A stretch of 15,740 nucleotides of DNA. It comes from CAYTAP01 sp964435775 (lineage in GTDB: Bacteria; Planctomycetota; Phycisphaerae; Tepidisphaerales; Tepidisphaeraceae). The notes beneath the pieces were generated by a model, which saw nothing but the letters and a program-made list of their open reading frames with translations, ran no database searches and was not told the origin of the DNA. A program made the position numbers and the translations under genes. The stretch's first letter is position 1, and the number at the start of each line of letters is the position of its first letter. Shown here in pieces: positions 7,720 to 13,741 of this stretch. The stretch covers positions 1 to 15,740 of the forward strand of contig CAYTAP010000103.1 of the NCBI GenBank assembly GCA_964435775.1, read 5' to 3'.

Positions 7720-8049
7720 AACACCTGCAATCGGGTTGTCTCATCCCCCCCACGCGCCACACGAGCCGGAAGCGTAAGCGACGGACATCTCCCATCATAA
7801 CAAGCCGGAAGCGTAAGCGACGGACGTTTTCAACGCCTCGACATTCAATCAAGCGGCAGTTCCGACGGATCGTCTGTCGACGCATTGCCTTCCGACCATA
7901 TAATACGCATCCCGCATGAACCCGCACCATATGAACCGTATTTTACGTTGCGATGGCGATGCGGATGTGACCGAATTGTGTTCTGGATCGTTGAGGTCCG
8001 TTGCTTACGCTTCCGGCTCGTTGGCATCCACCGCGTTGAAGTCCGTCGC
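7720..8049. other. Intergenic stretch between transposase and alr, rich in REP copies
   Basis: This 330-base stretch has no gene I can support. It holds two REP family A copies in + orientation (7761-7823) and most of two in - orientation (7998-8066), enclosing 174 bases of ordinary sequence (7824-7997). A TATAAT occurs at 7899-7904, but no -35 accompanies it and no downstream gene uses it on that strand. The short frames seen here arise from reading the repeats, giving recurrent RRLRFRL and VAYASGS peptides. Confidence 0.7.
7761..7823 (+). repeat. Two direct copies of REP family A
   Basis: Positions 7761-7784 match the left arm of the 7142-7205 hairpin exactly over 24 bases. Positions 7800-7823 match with one change (ACAAGCC instead of ACGAGCC). 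Fifteen bases separate them. They lie upstream of the transposase start. Confidence 0.9.
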
Positions 8050-8066
8050 TCACGCTTCCGGCTCGT
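7998..8066 (-). repeat. Two further copies of REP family A, opposite orientation
   Basis: Positions 7998-8021 and 8043-8066 each match the right arm of the 7142-7205 hairpin over 24 bases with one mismatch, separated by 21 bases. The change in the second copy turns the in-repeat TAA into TGA (8050-8052 on the + strand), which is the stop codon of alr. With the pair at 7761-7823 the four copies form an inverted ++/-- arrangement. Confidence 0.9.
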
Positions 8067-9345
8067 GTCCCGGTTTGGTGAAGGTCGTCGTTTCGCGCGT
8101 GGGTACGCTGCCCTGGTCCACCACTCGCTTGATCCGCGCGCCGATTCGACAGAAGACCTCATAGGGAATCGTGTCGGCGTGGCGGGCCAGTTCGTACACG
8201 CTCGCCGGGGATAACGGGTCATTGTCGAGAATCGTCACCTCATCGCCGACCATCGCATCGGGCGCACCGGTCAGATCAATCGTCGTGAAATCCATGCTCA
8301 CCCGTCCGACGACCGGTACGGGCCGGTTGTTGACGATCATCATCGCCCGGTTGGAGAACGCGCGGCAATAGCCATCGGCGTATCCCACCGGCACGATGCC
8401 GATGCGCGAATCTCGCTCGGCGGTCCAGGTTTGCCCGTAACCGACACCCGTCCCCTTGGACGCGCTGCGAACCATGAGCAGCGGCGCCGTCCATTTCATC
8501 ACCGGGCGAAGTGGCCGATCCATGCACGGCCGCGACGACGGATCGATCCCATACAAACTCAATCCCGGGCGAACCATGTCCAGATGAGCCTGGGGATTGA
8601 AGAAGATCGCGCCGGAATTGGCCGCATGGCGAACGGGCGCCTTGGTTGTGGGTCTCGCCGGTGAAAGAAATGCGAGCGAATCGGTGAACCGCTCGAGTTG
8701 CAGAGCGTTCATCGGATCATCGGACACTTCGGACTTGGCGAAGTGAGAGCATACCCCATCCAGTCGCAGTGCCGGAAGCGAGGAGATCGTTGCAAGGATA
8801 TCCCGCAGCGCCGCAACGTCTGCTTCGGCGCGGGTCATGCCCGTGTCCACCATGACCTGCACCGACGCGCGGCGCTCAAGGCTCATCGCGAGCCGCGCGA
8901 CATCCTCGGCGGCCGCCGGGCTGCACACCGTCAATGTCCACCCGGACCGGATCGCCAGTTCGAGGCGGTCGCGCTCTCCGGCGCTATAGCTGTTTTCAAC
9001 GGGGCGAAGGATCAAAATCGGCAGGGGCGTTGGGGGAAGGGCGGCCGCCTCGTCGATGCAGGCGACGGCCAATTGATCGACCGATGGCTGGACGTGCGAT
9101 GAATCAGCCGAAGCGGCGGTGGGCGATCCGTTCAAGCGATCGCCCTCAGATGGCGGCACGGCATCGCTGAGAATATCGCAGATCAGCCCCGCATCGTGCC
9201 CGTACGCATCAGCCTTGATGATCGCGCACACTTTCGTTCCCGGTTTCAGCCGGCGACGGATCACTCGGATGTTGTGATGAAGCGCGGGAGCGGAAATGAT
9301 CGCGCGAGGCACACCAACAGTCTCTTTCGCATCCATGCGATCCAT
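8050..9345 (-). CDS. alr: Alanine racemase (PLP-dependent)
   Basis: Alanine racemase interconverts L- and D-alanine in the cytoplasm and supplies D-alanine for peptidoglycan. In the 431-residue product K44 in AIIKADAYGH is the PLP lysine, and Y303 in GVGYGQTW is the opposite catalytic base. Also visible are VMVDTGMTRAE, DGVCSHFAKSE, RHAANSGA, MVRPGLSLYGIDPS, GIVPVGYADGY and VGRVSMDFTTIDLT. All fit a functional enzyme. The start at 9345 is preceded by AAGGAA at suitable spacing; the frame extends to 9432 but that part is not family-like. The protein is longer than usual (about 370-390). There is a low-complexity Ser/Pro/Ala insert at about residues 66-88 and a tail after GARIKRVVDQGSV. The last residues HEPEA and the TGA come from a REP copy. 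It is divergent from the peptide ABC cluster. Confidence 0.95.
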   Translation of the reverse strand: MDRMDAKETVGVPRAIISAPALHHNIRVIRRRLKPGTKVCAIIKADAYGHDAGLICDILSDAVPPSEGDRLNGSPTAASADSSHVQPSVDQLAVACIDEAAALPPTPLPILILRPVENSYSAGERDRLELAIRSGWTLTVCSPAAAEDVARLAMSLERRASVQVMVDTGMTRAEADVAALRDILATISSLPALRLDGVCSHFAKSEVSDDPMNALQLERFTDSLAFLSPARPTTKAPVRHAANSGAIFFNPQAHLDMVRPGLSLYGIDPSSRPCMDRPLRPVMKWTAPLLMVRSASKGTGVGYGQTWTAERDSRIGIVPVGYADGYCRAFSNRAMMIVNNRPVPVVGRVSMDFTTIDLTGAPDAMVGDEVTILDNDPLSPASVYELARHADTIPYEVFCRIGARIKRVVDQGSVPTRETTTFTKPGHEPEA

Positions 9346-9354
9346 CAAGCCAAT

Positions 9355-9360
9355 TCCTTC
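9355..9360 (-). promoter_or_regulatory. Ribosome binding site fixing the alr start
   Basis: On the - strand a GGAAGGAAT tract lies about 9-10 bases before the ATG at 9345. No comparable purine tract precedes the longer in-frame start at 9432, so the shorter form is preferred. Confidence 0.6.
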
Positions 9361-9384
9361 CGCCGGTTCCATCCAGCGCATCGA

Positions 9385-9415
9385 AGTATATCGACACGAC
9401 GGGGAAATTGCACAA
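9385..9415 (-). promoter_or_regulatory. Weak candidate promoter for alr
   Basis: On the - strand TATACT (9385-9390) lies about 40 bases before the alr ATG, with TTGTGC (9410-9415) upstream at 19-base spacing. The -10 is good, but the -35 and its spacing are poor. Confidence 0.3.
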
Positions 9416-9465
9416 TGTGGAGGCGATGCCAACAGTATGGTGTTTCATTTTGTGACCCCGCCCTG

Positions 9466-9486
9466 TGCGGTTACAGTGAAACCGCA
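9466..9486 (+). promoter_or_regulatory. Hairpin abutting the start codon of the first OppC-type permease
   Basis: TGCGGTT (9466-9472) and AACCGCA (9480-9486) are a perfect 7-bp inverted repeat around a 7-base loop. The final A is the first base of the ATG. No clear Shine-Dalgarno site precedes this start. It could be a start-masking hairpin or an operator; function is unproven. Confidence 0.35.
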
Positions 9487-10454
9487 TGTCCACAACGGCC
9501 ACTATTTTGCCGCATCGACTGCCCCTGGATGATTCCCCGCCGGATCACTTGTGGATTCGCGCGATGGGGAATGGTCGCATCCGCATCGGCGGGGGGATAC
9601 TCCTGTTCATGCTGCTGGCATGCGTCGCCACTCTTCCCTGGACGTTGTCGCCGGGGAGTTCGATCTACTTCGATCATCAGAATCCGGCGCTGGCGCGGCA
9701 GGGGATGCGTGCGGATGCGATGTGGCGCTGGTTCGGGACGGACGGTCTGGGGCGTTCCATGCTCGGGCGCTCGCTGCTTGGTGGCGCGATCAGTTTGACG
9801 ATCGGCCTGGCGGCGGCGGCGATTTCGGTGGCGCTGGGGTTGGCCGTTGGGATGATCGCCGGGTATCGCGGCGGGTGGGTCGATTCACTGCTTATGCGGA
9901 TCGTCGATATTCTTTATGGCCTGCCGTACATCCTGATGGTTGTGCTGCTCAAAATCGCACTCGAACCGCTGCTTCTTCGACTGGGATGGCTGTCGCCGGC
10001 GGTGGTCAATCTGATCGTCTTGTTCCTCGCGATCGGCTTGGTCAGTTGGTTGACGATGGCGCGGGTCGTTCGCGGGCAGGTGCTGAGCCTTCGCTCGCAG
10101 CCGTTCATCGAGGCGTGCCGCGCTGCGGGGCTGCCCGGGTGGCGCATTTTCATGCGGCACCTGTTTCCCAATCTCGTCGGCCCGGTGATTGTGTACGCGA
10201 CGTTGACGATCCCGCAGGCGATCCTTCAGGAATCGTTCCTCAGTTTTTTGGGGATCGGGATTCAAGCGCCGATGCCGACATGGGGGTCGCTGGCGAGCGA
10301 TGGACTGCTGCCGGCGCTGAATCCGGTGGAGCATCGGTGGTATCTGCTGCTCATCCCGTGTACGCTTTTGGCCGTGACGCTTCTGAGCTTGAACTTTCTG
10401 GGAGATGGGCTCCGGGATCTGCTCGATCCGCGGCGGGATGCCGCGAAGATCTGA
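9486..10454 (+). CDS. Peptide ABC transporter permease, DppC/OppC type (first copy)
   Basis: This 322-residue inner-membrane permease belongs to the dipeptide/oligopeptide importer class. TM1 is at about residues 35-54. The periplasmic loop ends in WFGTDGLGRSMLGRSLLGG, the usual entry to the permease core. The cytoplasmic EAA loop begins near residue 209 (EACRAAGLPGWRIFMRHL), followed by QESFLSFLGIG, PTWGSL and LNFLGDGLRDLLDPR at the C-terminus, all typical of DppC/OppC. The length is close to normal. It heads the cluster, 74 bases before the binding protein, and is divergent from alr. A second OppC-type permease lies downstream while only one OppB-type is visible, so pairing is unclear. The start is the first ATG of the frame and lacks a good ribosome site; an alternative ATG at 9564 would remove the cytoplasmic leader. 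Confidence 0.92.
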   Translation: MSTTATILPHRLPLDDSPPDHLWIRAMGNGRIRIGGGILLFMLLACVATLPWTLSPGSSIYFDHQNPALARQGMRADAMWRWFGTDGLGRSMLGRSLLGGAISLTIGLAAAAISVALGLAVGMIAGYRGGWVDSLLMRIVDILYGLPYILMVVLLKIALEPLLLRLGWLSPAVVNLIVLFLAIGLVSWLTMARVVRGQVLSLRSQPFIEACRAAGLPGWRIFMRHLFPNLVGPVIVYATLTIPQAILQESFLSFLGIGIQAPMPTWGSLASDGLLPALNPVEHRWYLLLIPCTLLAVTLLSLNFLGDGLRDLLDPRRDAAKI

Positions 10455-10528
10455 CGGGCGGACTTTACTGATCACGCCGCACGGACGTTCGTCGGCGACC
10501 ATTCAGACCGACGCGCGAGGCTTCTTGC

Positions 10529-11470
10529 ATGGAAAATCGCTTCGGGATCAAGGACTTTTTTCTCTTCCTGCTTCTTGGAACCATCCTGGTTCTGATCGTG
10601 GTCGCGATGTTTCAATTCGACCACCAGTGGGATCGCATCGTCAAGCTCGACGATCGCGTCAAGGCGCAGGATGCCGACCTGCGGTCGATCAAGGAGTCAC
10701 TCTCGCGCGGCATCACCGTGGCAAATGCAAGCGGAAGTGGCGGGGCCACAACCTCCAATCCCTCGGATGACGATGGTCCTTTCTCCCGCATCCTGGCCGC
10801 CCGGAAGCTCCCCGATTATGCCAGCGGCGGCGTGCTGATTGACGCTTTCGGCAACAGTGTTTCCAAACTGACGCCGCTGCTCTCCACCGACGCGTATGCG
10901 GCCGCCGTCCAGAACTTCGTTCTTGAATCCCTCTACACGCGCAATCCCGACACGCTCGAATGGTCGCCGCTGCTGGCTACCAGTTACCGCATCAAAGATC
11001 ACAGCAAAGAGTATGAAGCGGCTGTCGAAAAATTGAAGAAGGAAGGAAAGAGCGAGAAGGAAATCGCCAAAGACCCTTCCGTGCCCGACGCGATCCAGAT
11101 TACCTTCAAAATGCGGCCGGACGTGCGGTTCAGCGATGGCAAGCCCCTGACGGCCGACGACGTGATCTTCACCTATCGCTTCACGATGGACCCGAAGATC
11201 AATTCCCCGCGCGACAAGGCGTATCTCCAACGGATCACCAAGCTTGAGAAGACCGGTGCGGATGAGGTGACGTTCACCTTTCACGAGCCGTATTTCCAGG
11301 CATTTGAACTGGCCGCCGGGTTCAGCGTGATGCCGGAGCATTTCTACGGTCGATTCACGCCCGAGCAGTTCAACCAGTCGGTCGGGTTCCTTCTCGGCTC
11401 CGGACCCTACCGCCTGCCCGATCCGGCGGCATGTAGTCCCGGCGCGCTGATCCAGGTCGTCCGCATCTAA
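10529..11470 (+). CDS. Peptide ABC transporter substrate-binding protein, N-terminal fragment
   Basis: This 313-residue fragment is the first half of an SBP_bac_5 (DppA/OppA-like) protein. It starts at an ATG preceded by GAGG at 8 bases. Residues about 10-28 (FFLFLLLGTILVLIVVAMF) form a membrane anchor with no lipobox Cys. A polar, possibly coiled stretch (about 33-58) and a low-complexity Gly/Ser linker follow. The fold then opens with NSVSKLTPLLSTDAYAAAVQ, VLESLYTRNPDTLEW and LATSYRI, followed by the family hallmark VRFSDGKPLTADDVIFTYRF. A lysine/glutamate-rich insert (KEYEAAVEKLKKEGKSEKEI) splits the region just before the hallmark. Near the end, PAACSPG has Cys where relatives commonly have Trp. 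The product as written would lack the second lobe and so should not bind ligand. Confidence 0.85.
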   Translation: MENRFGIKDFFLFLLLGTILVLIVVAMFQFDHQWDRIVKLDDRVKAQDADLRSIKESLSRGITVANASGSGGATTSNPSDDDGPFSRILAARKLPDYASGGVLIDAFGNSVSKLTPLLSTDAYAAAVQNFVLESLYTRNPDTLEWSPLLATSYRIKDHSKEYEAAVEKLKKEGKSEKEIAKDPSVPDAIQITFKMRPDVRFSDGKPLTADDVIFTYRFTMDPKINSPRDKAYLQRITKLEKTGADEVTFTFHEPYFQAFELAAGFSVMPEHFYGRFTPEQFNQSVGFLLGSGPYRLPDPAACSPGALIQVVRI

Positions 11471-11503
11471 AACGATTGGAGCGTCAAACCGGCGTTTGAT
11501 CGG

Positions 11504-12460
11504 ATGATCTGGCGGGAAATCAGCAACGATGCCGCTCACCTGGTCGCATTCCGCAACGGCGACATTGATCTGTTCGGTGCGTCTCCGGATCAGTACAAGG
11601 AAATGATCGCCGACACAGGCCTGCTCAAGCGCACGCAGCATTTCGAGTATCAAAACCCGATCGGGGGTTATCGCTATATCGCATGGAATGAAAAGCGGAA
11701 CAATCAGCCCACGCGTTTCGCCGACTCGCGCGTCAGGCGGGCGATGACGATGCTCATCGACCGCCAGCGGATGATCCAGGAAATCATGCTCGGCTACGCG
11801 GTTCCGTCAACCGGACCGTTCAATCCCCTGAGCCAGCAGTCCAATCCCGATGTGAAGGCCTGGCCGCATGATATCGCCGCAGCCCGGCAATTGCTGAAGG
11901 AAGCCGGATATCACGAGCGCGACAACGATCATGTCATGGTCGATTCGAGCGGTGTGCCGTTTCAGTTTAAACTGACCTATCCGAGCGGCAGCGTGAACTA
12001 TGAGAAGATGGTCCTTTTCCTTAAGGACAGCTACGCACGGGCGGGGATCATCCTTGAACCCGATCCGCTCGATTGGTCCGTGGTGCTCGAGCGGCTCAAT
12101 CACAAGAACTTTGACGCTGTGACGCTCGGCTGGACCGCCGGAATTGAAACGGACATTTTCCAGATGTTCGACTCATCGCAATCGGTGGCCGAGGGGGACA
12201 ACTTCATGTCCTACGCCAATCCGAAGCTCGATGAAGTCATTCGAACGGCCCGCGCGACCGTCGATGAGTCGGCCCGCATGAAACTGTGGCGAAAGGCCCA
12301 TGAGATTCTTCACGAGGATCAACCGTACACGTTCCTGTTTTTCCCCAAGTCCCTCGTGTTCCTCAGCAGTCGGATTCACAACGTGCAAAAGGTCAAGCTC
12401 GGGCTGAATCCGCGCGTGGAATGGTTCATCCCGCGCGATGAACAGCGGCGGGTTCAATAA
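11504..12460 (+). CDS. Peptide ABC transporter substrate-binding protein, C-terminal fragment
   Basis: This is the second half of the same SBP_bac_5 protein, in the same frame as the first half. The first ATG after the TAA is at 11504, but in-frame homologous codons already begin at 11471. The fragment reads AFRNGDIDLFGASPDQY, YRYIAWNEKR, FADSRVRRAMTMLIDRQRM and GYAVPSTGPFNP, the typical substrate-pocket order. It continues with ARQLLKEAGYHERD and ends in AHEILHEDQPYTFLFFPKSL. No ribosome site stands near 11504; a GGAG at 11478-11481 is too far away. It is therefore unlikely to be a separate gene. It ends 30 bases before the OppB-type permease. Confidence 0.8.
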   Translation: MIWREISNDAAHLVAFRNGDIDLFGASPDQYKEMIADTGLLKRTQHFEYQNPIGGYRYIAWNEKRNNQPTRFADSRVRRAMTMLIDRQRMIQEIMLGYAVPSTGPFNPLSQQSNPDVKAWPHDIAAARQLLKEAGYHERDNDHVMVDSSGVPFQFKLTYPSGSVNYEKMVLFLKDSYARAGIILEPDPLDWSVVLERLNHKNFDAVTLGWTAGIETDIFQMFDSSQSVAEGDNFMSYANPKLDEVIRTARATVDESARMKLWRKAHEILHEDQPYTFLFFPKSLVFLSSRIHNVQKVKLGLNPRVEWFIPRDEQRRVQ

Positions 12461-12490
12461 CAAGGGTTCAGGCGTGCGAGTCGTCGCCTC

Positions 12491-13741
12491 ATGATCAGCT
12501 ACATCCTTCGACGCCTGCTGCTGGTCATCCCCACGTTGCTGGGGATCACGCTCGTCGTCTTTTATGTGATGGCGATGTCCCCCGGCAGCGTGACGGCGAT
12601 GCTCCGCTCGGCCGAGGGGGACATGCGCGTCGAAGACCGCCAGCGCATCGAGGAATACCTGAAAAAACGGTATGGGTTGGGCGATCCGCTCATTGTGCAG
12701 TATGGGCGTTGGCTCAATCATATTTCCCCGGTCGGTTTCAAACCGCGCCCGCATGACCTGTCGCGGGATGATCTTGCCGATGTGCAGGATCGCCTCAACC
12801 GGTTTCTCGCGGCCGGTTTATCCCCCGACCAGTCCGCCGCGCGCGTGCGTGAAGCGATGGGACTGAGCGGGCTGGTGATCGATCAAGCCGGCAAAGCCGA
12901 GTCGGCCCGAAGCGCCGGCGAAGGGTTCCCCAAGAGCTGGGGCTTTGGGTTGAAGACGCCCGATCTTGGTGAAAGCTTCATGCGCCGCCAGCCCGTGCTC
13001 GATCTCATCCTTGAAGCGATTCCCATCACGCTCCTGCTCAACTTGATCACAATTCCGATCGTTTACGTCATCTCGATCACCGCCGGCATCTACGCCGCGC
13101 GGCATCGCGGCAAGTGGTTCGACACCTCCAGCGGAACGATCTTCCTCGCCCTCTATTCCATCCCCGTCATCTGGGCCGGCGTCCTCGTCCTCGGGTTCTT
13201 CGCCAGCAAGGATTACTTCCCCTGGTTCCCCACCGGCGGGCTGCACAGCTATCCCGGCGCGGAAAACATGTCCTATCTGCCGAGCTGGACCGACGGGGCA
13301 TTTGAGCCCGGCTACCTTCTCGATCTCCTCTGGCATCTGGCGCTGCCCGTCATCTGCCTCACCTATGGCGGGTTCGCGTTCCTGTCCAAGTTGATGCGAT
13401 CCAGCGTTCTTGAAAATCTTTCCGCCGACTTCGCCCGAACCGCCCGCGCCAAGGGCTTTAGCGAAAACGCGGTTCTTTTCCGTCACGTTCTCTCCAACAG
13501 CCTCCTGCCTCTCATCACCGTCGCCGCCAGCATCCTCCCCGGCCTGCTCGGCGGCTCTCTCATTGTCGAATCGATCTTCAGCATCAACGGAATTGGCCGC
13601 TTGATGCTCGAGGCGATCAAGATGAAGGATCAGGAGCTGGTTCTGTCGGAGACGTGTGTCGTCGGGTTGATCAGCCTCGTGAGCCTCATCATCTCCGACA
13701 TTTGCTACGCCATCGCCGATCCGCGGGTGAGTTATGAGTAG
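12491..13741 (+). CDS. Peptide ABC transporter permease, DppB/OppB type, with enlarged periplasmic loop
   Basis: This 416-residue inner-membrane permease starts MISYILRRLLLVIPTLLGIT, the standard DppB/OppB opening. The conserved LKKRYGLGDPLIVQYGRWL is at about 57-75. In typical members DLG and TM2 follow within about 10 residues; here about 80 residues intervene before DLGESFMRRQPV (158-169), including a helical charged segment (about 90-127). The core then runs normally: TM2 from about 170, LYSIPVIWAGVLVLGFF, LPVICLTYGGFAFLSKLMR, the EAA loop from residue 315 (ARTARAKGFSENAVLFRHVL), GGSLIVESIFSINGIGRL and C-terminal ISDICYAIADPRV. The stop overlaps the next start by 8 bases. No strong ribosome site is visible. 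The expanded loop faces the binding protein, so it may reshape that contact (inference). Confidence 0.93.
   Translation: MISYILRRLLLVIPTLLGITLVVFYVMAMSPGSVTAMLRSAEGDMRVEDRQRIEEYLKKRYGLGDPLIVQYGRWLNHISPVGFKPRPHDLSRDDLADVQDRLNRFLAAGLSPDQSAARVREAMGLSGLVIDQAGKAESARSAGEGFPKSWGFGLKTPDLGESFMRRQPVLDLILEAIPITLLLNLITIPIVYVISITAGIYAARHRGKWFDTSSGTIFLALYSIPVIWAGVLVLGFFASKDYFPWFPTGGLHSYPGAENMSYLPSWTDGAFEPGYLLDLLWHLALPVICLTYGGFAFLSKLMRSSVLENLSADFARTARAKGFSENAVLFRHVLSNSLLPLITVAASILPGLLGGSLIVESIFSINGIGRLMLEAIKMKDQELVLSETCVVGLISLVSLIISDICYAIADPRVSYE

Larger units (their letters stand above)
7142..7823 (-). mobile_element. REPtron-like unit: RAYT gene flanked by REP family A copies
   Basis: The transposase gene is bordered on its 3' side by a paired REP (7142-7205) and on its 5' side by two direct REP copies (7761-7784, 7800-7823). 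RAYT genes flanked by REPs are an established arrangement in which the transposase is thought to disperse the repeats without moving itself in the usual IS fashion. No target-site duplication or IS-type ends were identified, so the exact boundary is uncertain. Confidence 0.6.
10529..12460 (+). pseudogene. Family-5 peptide-binding protein gene interrupted by an in-frame TAA
   Basis: One reading frame of 644 codons covers a whole SBP_bac_5-type protein except for a TAA at codon 314 (11468-11470). Homology-like sequence continues in the same frame right across the stop (VVRI, stop, NDWSVKPAFDRMIWREIS), so this is a substitution and not a frameshift. GAA, CAA or AAA to TAA would each explain it. 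The two halves are listed separately. Everything else in the cluster looks intact, so a very recent mutation or a draft-assembly base error are both plausible. Confidence 0.75.

Noticed and set aside
7899..7904. TATAAT in the REP-rich intergenic stretch as a + strand promoter
   Set aside because: No -35 at a usable distance and no + strand gene follows; alr lies on the opposite strand.
7655..7930. Open frame on the - strand with repeated RRLRFRL peptides
   Set aside because: The repetition is simply the REP copies being translated; there is no ribosome site or domain, and it overlaps the start of the transposase gene.
7142..8066. The clustered 24-bp repeats as a CRISPR array
   Set aside because: Copies occur in both orientations with irregular spacers of 15 to over 500 bases, include a perfect inverted pair, and no cas genes are present.
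10471..10492. Imperfect inverted repeat between the first permease and the binding-protein gene
   Set aside because: Only seven pairs with a bulge and no T-run; not enough for a terminator or operator call.
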